This document shows, piece by piece, positions 52,526-60,055 of a DNA stretch of 64,000 bases. The stretch's first letter is position 1. Every line of letters starts with the position of its first letter. The translations under genes were made by a program, and so were the position numbers. The notes under the pieces were generated by a model. The model did not search any database. It had not been told where the DNA came from and saw only the letters and a list, made by a program, of their open reading frames with translations. The DNA comes from Variovorax sp. J22G73 (GTDB lineage Bacteria > Pseudomonadota > Gammaproteobacteria > Burkholderiales > Burkholderiaceae_C), in contig NZ_JASZYK010000004.1 of NCBI RefSeq assembly GCF_030317035.1, positions 434,001 to 498,000 on the forward strand, read 5' to 3'.

Positions 52526-52540
52526 TGAGAACAATTCTCA
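52526..52540. promoter_or_regulatory. Fur-box-like palindrome
   Basis: TGAGAACAATTCTCA has TGAGAA and TTCTCA arms around CAA and matches a 7-1-7 Fur box. It lies 28 bases upstream of the preferred DUF2325 start and about 88 bases upstream of the echA start on the other strand. Confidence 0.65.
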
Positions 52541-52627
52541 ACTGAAAGCCTTGAGGTGTCAGCAGGCAAGAAGCCTTGCTCGGTATAGTGACCCGAGCGA
52601 ATTTTCACCACCTCTCCCGGAGACACC

Positions 52628-53407
52628 ATGAGCTACGAAAACATCGAAGTGCGCACCGAAGCTGGCAAGGTCGGCATCATCACCCTCAACCGCCCCAAGG
52701 CCCTGAACGCGCTGAACGATGCGCTCATGACCGAGCTGGGCCAGGCGCTGAAGGCCTTCGATGCCGACGAGGCCATCGGCTGCATCATCCTCACGGGCAG
52801 CGAGCGCGCCTTCGCGGCGGGCGCCGACATTGCCGCCATGGCCAAGTACAGCTTCATCGACACGTACAAGGGCGACTACATCACGCGCAACTGGGAAAGC
52901 ATCCGCTCCATCCGCAAGCCCGTGATCGGCGCGGTGGCCGGCTTTGCGCTGGGCGGCGGCTGCGAGCTGGCGATGATGTGCGACTTCATCATCGCGGCCG
53001 ACAACGCCAAGTTCGGCCAGCCCGAGATCAAGATCGGCGTGATCCCCGGCGCCGGCGGCACGCAGCGCCTGCCGCGCGCGGTGGGCAAGAGCAAGGCCAT
53101 GGACATGGTGCTCACCGCCCGCATGATGGACGCCGCCGAAGCCGAGCGCGCCGGCCTCGTGAGCCGCGTGGTGCCCTTCGAGAAACTCGCCGACGAGGCC
53201 CTGGGCGCGGCGCTGGTCATCTGCGGCTTCTCGCAGATTTCGGTGATGGCGGCCAAGGAATCGGTCAACCGCGCTTTCGAAAGCGGCCTGAGCGACGGTG
53301 TGATGTTCGAGCGCCGGCTGTTCCACGCGCTGTTCGCCACGGTCGACCAGAAGGAAGGCATGGACGCGTTCCTGAACAAGCGCGCACCGGATTTCAAGAA
53401 CGCCTGA
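52628..53407 (+). CDS. Enoyl-CoA hydratase
   Basis: A 259-residue crotonase-family hydratase for fatty-acid or phenylacetate-type beta-oxidation. The oxyanion hole is SERAFAAGADIAAM. The two catalytic glutamates are in FALGGGCELAMMCD and FGQPEIKIGVIPGAGGTQRL. Length and N-terminus (MSYENIEVRTEAGKVGIITLNRP) fit the family. The ATG is preceded by CCGGAGACACC. It is divergent from the DUF2325 gene. PaaF-like and other short-chain hydratases look alike at this level. Confidence 0.95.
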   Translation: MSYENIEVRTEAGKVGIITLNRPKALNALNDALMTELGQALKAFDADEAIGCIILTGSERAFAAGADIAAMAKYSFIDTYKGDYITRNWESIRSIRKPVIGAVAGFALGGGCELAMMCDFIIAADNAKFGQPEIKIGVIPGAGGTQRLPRAVGKSKAMDMVLTARMMDAAEAERAGLVSRVVPFEKLADEALGAALVICGFSQISVMAAKESVNRAFESGLSDGVMFERRLFHALFATVDQKEGMDAFLNKRAPDFKNA

Positions 53408-53469
53408 GTGGCGTGCGGGTCAGGCGCCCGGTTCGGGGCGGCTGATTCAGCGCGACGGATTCGACGCGT

Positions 53470-54744
53470 TCAACGCGCCAGTGCCGAGCGCAGCGCATCG
53501 AGCGCCTGCGCCGGCGGCGTACCGACCCACGCCGTGCCGCCGGGCTGCGACGTCCAGCGAATTTGGTCGCCAGCGATTTCCAGCACCGCGATGAGCACAT
53601 TGCCTCGATAGAGCGCTAGGCGTGCTTCGACGGGTGCATGCAGCGCGGCATCGGCGACGGTGGCTGAACGCGCCACGGCGCCCAGCAACGCGGGGAGCCC
53701 TTCGACATCGCTACGCGCGCGCCGCGCATCGGCTGCACCTGAGCTGAACGACGTCCAACGCTCCAGCGCGCTGAAGGACGGCGCGGTTTCTCTCGACGGC
53801 GCCGCCTTGGCGCGCGTGCTTGGCGAGGCTTCGCGCAACGCGCCGGAGACATCCGCCTGCGCGTCACCGCGGCTGGCGAGCGCGGCAGCGTCCGGCGACT
53901 GGCGGGCGAGCGGCGCGGATCGCAAGGCCGGTGCGGCGGGGGCCGCTGGCGCCGCTGGTGCCGCGGACGCATAGGCGCGACGGCGTTCGCTTTCGGCGCG
54001 CTCTTCGCGTCGTTCGTCCTGCGCGGGCGCGGGCTCTGACTGCTCGGCCACGGCTGGTGGCGGGGGTGCGGCTTGAGCTGGTGCTGCCTGCTTCGGCAAC
54101 GCCTGGGCGCGAGCGCTTTCCTTGGCGGACGAAGACTCGCGCTGCACCCTGGCGCGCTGGTCGGCCGCGGGGGCTGCAGCCTGTGGTGCCGGTGTTGATG
54201 CTGGTGCTGGTGACGGCGCAGCAGACGGCGCGGGAGAAGCCGGCTGCGGCGCTGCCCCTGCGCGCGCTTGCTCCGCAGCGACCGACGGGGGTGGTGTGGC
54301 ATTGCGCGCCGCCTCGGGCGCAGTTGCGGTCGCCGGTGCCGGCGGAGCTTCGGCCGCAGGCGCGGCGGCGCCACCGACACGCGCTTCGCCGTCGAGCCGC
54401 GCCTCGGGCACGGGCTCGCTGCGCCACAGCACGGTGACGAACGCCGCCACGAGCACCGTGGCGAAAGCCGCGTTCCACGGCATGCGCGAACGCGGCTCGC
54501 CACCACCGCCGAACAGGCGACGCCACCAGGGCAGCGCGCCGGCGTTGTTGGCGGCAGTCGCCGCCGACGCCGATGCCACTGCCGGCTGCGCGGCCAGGTT
54601 GTGCGCCATCTTCAGGATCGCGTCTCGCGTGTGCGCCGCGGGCAATGCGTCGCGGTCGGGCGCGTGGTCGAGCGCGCGGCGCAACGCCGGGTCGCGCAGG
54701 TCGTCGCCGTCGAAGTCGTCCACGCCGGTGCGGTTTCCGCTCAT
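53470..54744 (-). CDS. Probable anti-sigma factor, single-span, Ala/Pro-rich
   Basis: A 424-residue protein with a cytosolic N-terminus of about 85 residues and one membrane helix (FATVLVAAFVTVLW). The long extracytoplasmic part has an Ala/Pro/Gln-rich low-complexity region around residues 125-280. The last ~80 residues (LPALLGAVARSATVADAAL, then VLIAVLEIAGDQIRWTSQPGG) look folded. It overlaps the sigma-factor stop by ATGA. This gene pair layout is that of ECF sigma and membrane anti-sigma factors. A zinc-binding HxxxCxxC motif is absent. Confidence 0.7.
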   Translation of the reverse strand: MSGNRTGVDDFDGDDLRDPALRRALDHAPDRDALPAAHTRDAILKMAHNLAAQPAVASASAATAANNAGALPWWRRLFGGGGEPRSRMPWNAAFATVLVAAFVTVLWRSEPVPEARLDGEARVGGAAAPAAEAPPAPATATAPEAARNATPPPSVAAEQARAGAAPQPASPAPSAAPSPAPASTPAPQAAAPAADQRARVQRESSSAKESARAQALPKQAAPAQAAPPPPAVAEQSEPAPAQDERREERAESERRRAYASAAPAAPAAPAAPALRSAPLARQSPDAAALASRGDAQADVSGALREASPSTRAKAAPSRETAPSFSALERWTSFSSGAADARRARSDVEGLPALLGAVARSATVADAALHAPVEARLALYRGNVLIAVLEIAGDQIRWTSQPGGTAWVGTPPAQALDALRSALAR

Positions 54745-55406
54745 GCCCGCTGCTCCAGCACTGACAGGTAGCGCGCCATGCAGCCGCGCAGTTTCTGCAG
54801 CCCATAGCGCAGCCGGCTGCGCACGGTCTCGAAGCCGATCTGCAGGCTCGCGGCGAGTGCCTCGACCGTCAGCCCGTCTTCGTGGTGCAGCAGGAAAGCC
54901 GCGCGCTGGTCGGCCGGCAGCTCGTCCAGGCAGGCCAGCAGGCGGCGGCCCGCGGCGCGCCAGAACGCGAGCTCTTCCGCCGACGGATGCGCGGCCGCGT
55001 CGAGCGCGCCGCGCACACCGCGCTCCAGCGTGGGCACGGGGGCGGCGTCGTCGTCGGCATGGGCGTCGAGCGTCACTTCGCGCCCGCTCGTGCGCAGGCG
55101 GTCCATGGCCAGGTTGTGCGCGATGGTGAAGGCCCAGGTGCGCCAGGTGGCGCCTTGCGGCGAGAAGCTCTCGCGCGCCGAGATGATGCGCACCCAGGTG
55201 TCCTGGAACACTTCGTCGGCCTGCGCCACCAGCCGCGCCCCCAGCATTCGCTTCACGAAACGGAACAGCCCGCCTTCGTGGCGCGCGTAGAGCACGTCGA
55301 ACGCGGCGGTGTCGCCTTGCGCGTAGGCCAGCATCAACTGGTCGTCGGCCATGGCCTGGCGCTCGGAGGCGTCGTGTGCGGAAGGATCGCGGGGCAGCGC
55401 GGACAT
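54741..55406 (-). CDS. ECF-type RNA polymerase sigma factor
   Basis: A 221-residue sigma-70 family protein. Region 2 contains LMLAYAQGDTAAFDVLYARHEGGLFRFVKRML and the -10-recognising QADEVFQDTWVRII...WRTWAFTIAHNLAMDRLR. Region 4 has LDELPADQRAAFLLHHEDGLTVEALAASLQIGFETVRSRLRYGLQKLRG. I start at the ATG at 55406 (MSALPRDPSAHD) because the upstream open frame is not sigma-like. It is coupled to the downstream anti-sigma gene by an ATGA overlap. Regulon and stimulus are unknown. Confidence 0.93.
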   Translation of the reverse strand: MSALPRDPSAHDASERQAMADDQLMLAYAQGDTAAFDVLYARHEGGLFRFVKRMLGARLVAQADEVFQDTWVRIISARESFSPQGATWRTWAFTIAHNLAMDRLRTSGREVTLDAHADDDAAPVPTLERGVRGALDAAAHPSAEELAFWRAAGRRLLACLDELPADQRAAFLLHHEDGLTVEALAASLQIGFETVRSRLRYGLQKLRGCMARYLSVLEQRA

Positions 55407-55603
55407 CGAAGGATTCTCACCCGAGCTTGTACGGGCGACGAAGGGCTTCGGGGTTCGGTGGGGCAAAAAGAAGCTGCGACGAACCCGTCGAACGCCGCCG
55501 GCAAGCGGGCCGCATCTGCGTCGGTAAACGCTCGGTGCAGCCGATGGCCGAAGCCCGTAGCGCGCGCGGTTTTCGAAGATTTGGGGAAGTTGCCCAGGGA
55601 TGG

Positions 55604-55633
55604 TTGAAAACAGCCCGAATGCTGGGCTATAAT
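55604..55633 (+). promoter_or_regulatory. tRNA-Met promoter
   Basis: TTGAAA (55604-55609) and TATAAT (55628-55633) are separated by 18 bp, and the -10 box ends 29 bases before the tRNA 5' end. This is close to the sigma-70 consensus. Confidence 0.8.
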
Positions 55634-55662
55634 TTTGGGCTTGGTGCTGCACAGCACTGAAC

Positions 55663-55739
55663 GGCTCTTTAGCTCAGTCGGTTAGAGCGATGGAATCATA
55701 ATCCACAGGTCCGCGGTTCGAATCCGTGAAGAGCCACCA
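55663..55739 (+). tRNA. tRNA-Met (CAT, elongator)
   Basis: A 77-nt tRNA with encoded CCA. The acceptor stem pairs GGCTCTT with AAGAGCC, the T-arm has GGTTCGAATCC, and the anticodon CAT is at 55697-55699. The D-arm is AGCTCAGTCGGTTAGAGC. The first acceptor pair G-C and standard stem favour elongator Met over initiator; a lysidine-modified Ile tRNA is less likely. Confidence 0.95.
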
Positions 55740-55747
55740 ACAAAACG

Positions 55748-55785
55748 AAAAAGCCTTGCAAGTCAACGACTTGCAAGGCTTTTTT
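55748..55785 (+). terminator. Rho-independent terminator after tRNA-Met
   Basis: AAAAAGCCTTGCAAGTC and GACTTGCAAGGCTTTTT form a perfect 17-bp stem around AAC, followed by T-rich sequence. It is nine bases after the tRNA CCA end. Confidence 0.92.
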
Positions 55786-55821
55786 CTTGGCCGGAACGGC
55801 ACTGGCCGATAATCCGCGCCC

Positions 55822-56217
55822 ATGAGCCGCCACCCCGCCCGACCCACGCCAGCGCCACGCGCTGGCCTGCGGCGTCCGGCCACCGGCCTGATCCGCTGGG
55901 TGCTGCTGTGGTTCGCCTTGTCCCTCGGCGTGGCCATCGCCTCGCCGGTGGTGCATCCACAGGCGATGGAGCTGGTGTGCTCGGCCTCCGGCTCGGTCAA
56001 GGCCATCGTGCACACCGACGACGGCGCGCAAGAGCTGGGCACCGGCCACCTGGACTGCCCGCTGTGCATGCTCGCCGGCGCCCCGCCAGCGACGCCGACC
56101 CTCGAGCTGCCCGTGCTCATGCCGCTCGCGCATGCGGTGCGGCCCATTGCCGCGGCGCACATCGCCGCGGCCACCGCGGCGCCCATGCCGGCGCGCGGGC
56201 CTCCTTCGCTCTCCTGA
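55822..56217 (+). CDS. DUF2946-type membrane-anchored protein
   Basis: A 131-residue protein with one hydrophobic N-terminal segment (LIRWVLLWFALSLGVAIASPVV). The conserved part is GHLDCPLCMLAGAPP with H76, C79 and C82, a possible copper-binding site typical of DUF2946. It starts the copper-related cluster of DJ-1-like, SCO1 and PCuAC genes. The ATG at 55822 is 83 bases after the tRNA. No strong ribosome site is visible. Function is not established. Confidence 0.75.
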   Translation: MSRHPARPTPAPRAGLRRPATGLIRWVLLWFALSLGVAIASPVVHPQAMELVCSASGSVKAIVHTDDGAQELGTGHLDCPLCMLAGAPPATPTLELPVLMPLAHAVRPIAAAHIAAATAAPMPARGPPSLS

Positions 56218-56337
56218 CGCTTCTTCTCCAGTTCGTCCGCGCGTGATGCCGCCTCCAGGCGAGCTTCGCGCTTCGCGTTGCGCGTTTCTGCAACGAGTCG
56301 GCGCCCGCCTTCGGGCGCCAGAGAGCCCTTTCAATCC

Positions 56338-57168
56338 ATGAACACCAACCGACGCCAGGCCTTGTCCGCCCTCAGTGCCCTTCCCGCACTTTCTTCGTTT
56401 TCCGCACTCGCCGCGCTCGGCGCCAGCGCGACGACAGATGCCAACGCCCAGACCCCGCCGCTCCCCACCACCCCGCGCCCCCGGCTGCAGATCGCGATGC
56501 TCGTGCACCCCGACATGACCGCCCTCGACCTGGTCGCGCCCCAGCTCGTCTTCGCCACGCTGGGCGACGCCGACACGCACCTGGTCTGGAAAGACCTGTC
56601 GCCCGTCACCACCGACAGCGGCCTGAAGATCCTGCCCAGCACCACCTTCGCCGACGCGCCCGCGGCGCCCGACATCCTCTTCGTGCCCGGCGGCCTCAGG
56701 GGCACGACAGCGCTGCTGCAGGACGAGGACACGCTGCGCTTCCTGCGCGAGCGGGGCGCCGCCGCGCGCTGGGTGACCGGCGTGTGCACCGGCGTGCTGC
56801 TGCTCGGCGCGGCCGGCCTGCTGCGCGGGCACCGCGCCACCGCGCACTGGTACGTGCGCGAGCTGCTGCCCATCTTCGATGCCGCGCCCGTCGCGCAGCG
56901 CGTGGTCGTCGACCGCAACCGCGTGACCGGTGGCGGCGTCACCGCGGGCATCGACATGGCGCTCACGCTGTCCGCGCTGCTGCGCGGCGAGGCGCACGCG
57001 CGGCTGCAGACGCTGCTCTTCGAGTACGCGCCGCAACCGCCCTTCGCATCGGGCACGCCCGAGCTGGCCGGACAGGCGCTGACGGCGACGGTGCGCGAGC
57101 GGCGCGGCCCCGCCATCGAGGCGGCGCGCCAGGCCGCGCAAAAAGCCCGCGACCGCTGGACCGCCTGA
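56338..57168 (+). CDS. Exported DJ-1/PfpI-family protein
   Basis: A 276-residue DJ-1/PfpI-fold protein with a long signal sequence containing an RR pair (MNTNRRQALSALSALPALSS), suggesting Tat export. The fold has IAMLVHPDMTALDLVAPQLVFATLG, ILFVPGGLRG and the nucleophile elbow GVCTGVLLLGAAGLL with C150, then NRVTGGGVTAGIDMAL. Cytosolic relatives include isonitrile hydratases and AraC-fused sensors. Export is unusual for this group. It is 13 bases upstream of the SCO1 gene, which suggests a role in copper or redox homeostasis; this is inference. Confidence 0.85.
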   Translation: MNTNRRQALSALSALPALSSFSALAALGASATTDANAQTPPLPTTPRPRLQIAMLVHPDMTALDLVAPQLVFATLGDADTHLVWKDLSPVTTDSGLKILPSTTFADAPAAPDILFVPGGLRGTTALLQDEDTLRFLRERGAAARWVTGVCTGVLLLGAAGLLRGHRATAHWYVRELLPIFDAAPVAQRVVVDRNRVTGGGVTAGIDMALTLSALLRGEAHARLQTLLFEYAPQPPFASGTPELAGQALTATVRERRGPAIEAARQAAQKARDRWTA

Positions 57169-57181
57169 AGGAGCAAGCGAC

Positions 57182-57808
57182 ATGACACGACACGCCACGC
57201 TCTCCCGCCGCCGCCTGCTGCTGGCCACCGGCAGCACCATCGCAAGCGTCGCAACACTGGCCCTCGCGGGCTGCGACAAGGTCTTGCCCGCCAGCTACAA
57301 CGGCATCGACATCACCGGCGCCAACTACGCGCAGGACTTTCGCCTCACCGACGCCGACGGCCACGAGCGCACGCTGGCCGACTTCAAGGGCAAGGCCGTG
57401 ATGATGTTCTTCGGCTTCACGCAGTGCCCCGACGTGTGCCCCACCGCACTCGTTCGCGCCGCGGAAATCAAGCGCATGCTCGGTGCCGACGGCGACAGGC
57501 TGCAGGTGATCTTCGTCACCGTCGACCCCGAGCGCGACCTGCCCGTGGTGCTCAAGGCCTACACGCAGGCCTTCGACGCGAGCTTCATCGGCCTGTACGG
57601 CGACCTGAAGCGCACCAGCGAAACCGCCAAGGCCTTCAAGGTGTTCTACAAGAAGGTGCCCACCGGCTCGTCGTACACCATGGACCACTCGGCCTTCAGC
57701 TACGTGTTCGACCCGAAGGGAAAAATCCGTCTCGTGCTGCGCCACGAACAGAGCGCGGACGAATGCGCGCAAGACCTTCGGCAGATCCTCAAGACCACGT
57801 CTGCATGA
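57182..57808 (+). CDS. SCO1/SenC-family copper chaperone
   Basis: A 208-residue thioredoxin-fold protein for cytochrome c oxidase CuA assembly. The N-terminus is a Tat-like lipoprotein signal (SRRRLLLATGSTIASVATLALAGC), with lipobox Cys C31. The copper site is C82-PDV-C86 in FTQCPDVCP plus H169 in YTMDHSAF. AAGGAGCAAGCGAC is the ribosome site before the ATG at 57182. It is followed by the PCuAC gene, its usual partner. Confidence 0.95.
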   Translation: MTRHATLSRRRLLLATGSTIASVATLALAGCDKVLPASYNGIDITGANYAQDFRLTDADGHERTLADFKGKAVMMFFGFTQCPDVCPTALVRAAEIKRMLGADGDRLQVIFVTVDPERDLPVVLKAYTQAFDASFIGLYGDLKRTSETAKAFKVFYKKVPTGSSYTMDHSAFSYVFDPKGKIRLVLRHEQSADECAQDLRQILKTTSA

Positions 57809-57854
57809 CGCAATCCGCATGAACTTCACTTTCAAACCCAAGGAGCTTCTTCTC

Positions 57855-58346
57855 ATGAAACGCAACAGGCACACCGCACGCATCGCACACATCGCCATCG
57901 CTACCGCCGCGCTCTTCGCCGCCACCGCCCACGCCCAGGTCACCGTCAAGGACGCATGGGTGCGCGCCACCGTGCCGCAGCAGAAGGCCACCGGCGCCTT
58001 CATGCAGCTCAGCGCCGCGAAGGACACCCGGCTGGTGTCGGCCAGTTCCAGCGTCACGCCGCTGGTCGAGGTGCACGAGATGGCCATGCAAGACAACGTG
58101 ATGCGCATGCGCCAGGTTCCCTCGCTCGACGTGCCCGCGGGCAAGTCGGTCGAGCTCAAGCCCGGCGGCTACCACGTGATGCTGCTCGACCTGAAGCAGC
58201 AGGTGAAGGAAGGCGACACCGTGCCGCTCACGCTGGTGTTCGAAGGCAAGGACGGCAAGCGTGAAACCGTCGAGGTGAAGGCGCCGGTGCGTGCGCTGAA
58301 TGCGTCGGCGCAGCCGGCGACCGCGCACGGCGAGCACAAGCATTGA
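57855..58346 (+). CDS. Periplasmic copper chaperone PCuAC
   Basis: A 163-residue exported protein (signal MKRNRHTARIAHIAIATAALFAATAHA). The copper motif H(M)X10MX21HXM is present as H74, M85, H107 and M109 (VEVHEMAMQDNVMRM, YHVML). The C-terminal tail (HGEHKH) adds His ligands. The ATG at 57855 follows AAGGAG; an earlier ATG at 57819 has weaker support. It hands Cu(I) to SCO1 or the CuA subunit during oxidase assembly. Confidence 0.94.
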   Translation: MKRNRHTARIAHIAIATAALFAATAHAQVTVKDAWVRATVPQQKATGAFMQLSAAKDTRLVSASSSVTPLVEVHEMAMQDNVMRMRQVPSLDVPAGKSVELKPGGYHVMLLDLKQQVKEGDTVPLTLVFEGKDGKRETVEVKAPVRALNASAQPATAHGEHKH

Positions 58347-58663
58347 GCGCGCGTGGGGGTGCCTTGGCACAACGCCCGAACATCGCCCTGGCACCCCTGC
58401 GCACTTGAAACATCGTTCCGTGTAAAAAGCCCGCGAAATACCCAATCCGGGTGATAGCACTCCCCCCATTTGCCTACAAAATGCGCAAAAGATAACAAGT
58501 ACTAACAATTTGAGCCTACTCGGCCGCAGCCCCTGTCAGGGCATTCGGTCTGGGCGCATGGGTTGTCTGTGAGGGGAGCGAGCGGCTTCGACGGCCCTGG
58601 CTCCGGCTGGGCGACGCAGAGCGGAACCGACGGAAGAGTGGAGGCGTAGACAGGGGTGTTCGG
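58347..58663. other. Intergenic region with one hairpin
   Basis: This 317-base gap between PCuAC and the next gene holds one inverted repeat, GGGGTGCC (58356-58363) and GGCACCCC (58390-58397), without a T-run. The following AT-richer part (about 58400-58510) could contain a promoter, but no convincing -35/-10 pair stands out. I see no gene on either strand. Confidence 0.6.
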
Positions 58664-59158
58664 GTGCCGCTTACTTACCTTCTCCGTTTGGAACATGTCC
58701 GCCTGCCGCTGCACGTGACCGACGCGCAGGACGTGCGGCGCGTGTCCGTGCTCAAGGCCACCGGCCTCATCGAAGCGGCCATCGATCCCGCGTTCGATCC
58801 GGGCGGCAACTACCGCCTGGCGCAGGCCGCGATGATCGTGTGCATCACCGAAGAGGGGCTCAGCGAAATCGAGCGCATCCGCGGGCGCGGCACCGACGCG
58901 CAGGCGCCGGAGCAGGCCGCGAGCGAGCGCGGCCCCGACCCGCTCGCGTACCTGCGCAGCATTCGCGGCGCCACCTTTCCGCTTCGCGTGGAAGACCACG
59001 AGGAGATCAACTGCGTCGAGGCGCTCAAGCAGGCGGGCTACGTCGATGCGTCGATCAGCGCGCCGTTGATCTGGAAGGGCAGCGGCACGCCGCAGGAGCT
59101 GGCGGTGGTGCGGCGCATCACGCCGTTGGGGCGCGCGCAGCTGGGGCGCAAGAAGTAG
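58664..59158 (+). CDS. Hypothetical protein with internal duplication
   Basis: A 164-residue protein starting at GTG, with AGGGG eight bases upstream. It contains two similar units: residues 5-72 (YLLRLEHVRLPLHVTDAQDVRRVSVLKATGLIEAAI) and 95-160 (YLRSIRGATFPLRVEDHEEINCVEALKQAGYVDASI). Both share the pattern FPLxV-D---V-(x)VLK-G-I/VxAxI and end in a -TEEGLSEI/-TPLGRAQL helix. Each unit looks like a small winged-helix or effector-like fold. I do not recognise the family and assign no function. Confidence 0.7.
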   Translation: MPLTYLLRLEHVRLPLHVTDAQDVRRVSVLKATGLIEAAIDPAFDPGGNYRLAQAAMIVCITEEGLSEIERIRGRGTDAQAPEQAASERGPDPLAYLRSIRGATFPLRVEDHEEINCVEALKQAGYVDASISAPLIWKGSGTPQELAVVRRITPLGRAQLGRKK

Positions 59159-59164
59159 CGGCGG

Positions 59165-59548
59165 CTACGCGCTCGCCGCACCAGCGGCCGTAGCAAGTGC
59201 CTCGCCCATTGCCTCGCATTGGTCTTCGATGTCCGCGTGCAACTTGCCGAGCGACGCCACCACGAAGCGCTGCAGCGACGCGCGGTGCCCGCCATCGAAC
59301 AACGGCAACGGCCCGTCGTCGCAGCCGGGCGTCCAACCTTCGCGCAGGTCGTCGTCCCACACCAGCAATTGCAGCAGCGTGTGCGCGCCATCGACGACAT
59401 CGCGCGCGTGGTTGAGGAACAAGGCGCGTTGCAGCGCGTCGCCGACGAGGCCGTCGAGCGGGTTCCATGCAAAGGGTTTGAATTGCGCGCGAGCTTGCGG
59501 CGGTGTTTGCGCTTGCGCTTGCGCAGCGGCGTTGGTTGATTCGGCCAT
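59165..59548 (-). CDS. Hypothetical protein, acidic/helical
   Basis: A 127-residue protein with an Ala/Gln-rich N-terminus (TNAAAQAQAQTPPQARAQ) then a helical part (LDGLVGDALQRALFLNHARDVV, HTLLQLLVWDDDLREGW). GSLGK-like LGKLHADIEDQCEAMGEAL follows. No signal peptide or membrane segment is seen. I do not recognise the family. The start at 59548 has GGAGTGCCACAC upstream. It is convergent with the duplicated-domain gene, with stops 7 bases apart. Confidence 0.65.
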   Translation of the reverse strand: MAESTNAAAQAQAQTPPQARAQFKPFAWNPLDGLVGDALQRALFLNHARDVVDGAHTLLQLLVWDDDLREGWTPGCDDGPLPLFDGGHRASLQRFVVASLGKLHADIEDQCEAMGEALATAAGAASA

Positions 59549-60055
59549 GTGTGGCACTCCCTGTCGGTTCGGCTTTGCTACAACCGTCGCCCTCGCTGTC
59601 AAACGAAGGCGGCGGCTCGAACAGGTTGACAGACCGGGAACCGCTAGGCGAAACCGGCAGGGCGCGAGCCCTCCCATCCGAGCCGCCTAAAGGAAGCTGG
59701 AACAGAAAAGCCGCAACACCATGGCGGTCTGCGGCTTTCACCGCGGTTCTTTCAGGCTGTCAAACCCGGCCCCACTCGTCGCGAGGCGGACTGGAATGTA
59801 GCGGCGCGCATCGCCGCAGTCAACCGACGCAGGGAGCAAAAAAATGGCGTGCCAACAATCGCACAGGCCACCGAGCACTACCACGCTTTTTTGCATTCCT
59901 CACCCCGCGATCAGCGTCTTTTCAACCCTTGCCGCGGTACTGCCTATTGAACAGGCAACGTGGTGGAAAGCCACGCCAGCCGTGGCTTCGCCGGGTCGCC
60001 TCCCCGCACAACCCACAGAGTTGTCCACAGAAAAATCGAACAAGTCATTGAACCG
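59549..60055. other. Long intergenic region with inverted repeats
   Basis: This 507-base gap has no convincing gene. It contains CTGTCAA (59596-59602) facing TTGACAG (59626-59632), with a further CTGTCAAAC downstream, and a hairpin AAAGCCGCA (59707-59715) / TGCGGCTTT (59730-59738). Open frames exist on both strands but their products are low-complexity and unlike neighbouring proteins. The tail (about 59850-60050) is more AT-rich and includes poly-A and T stretches. Confidence 0.55.

Noticed and set aside
58511..58660. Possible structured RNA between PCuAC and the duplicated-domain gene
   Set aside because: I tried to match it to SRP RNA and tmRNA patterns and found none of their conserved motifs; no strong terminator follows.
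60008..60022. TTGTCCACA, similar to a DnaA box
   Set aside because: It is a single imperfect copy with no AT-rich unwinding element, no dnaA/dnaN nearby and no cluster of further boxes, so it is not evidence of an origin.
59503..60051. 182-codon plus-strand frame in the gene-poor region
   Set aside because: The product is Arg/Pro-rich without domain features and starts inside the opposite-strand hypothetical gene; an opposite-strand frame over the same DNA looks equally random.
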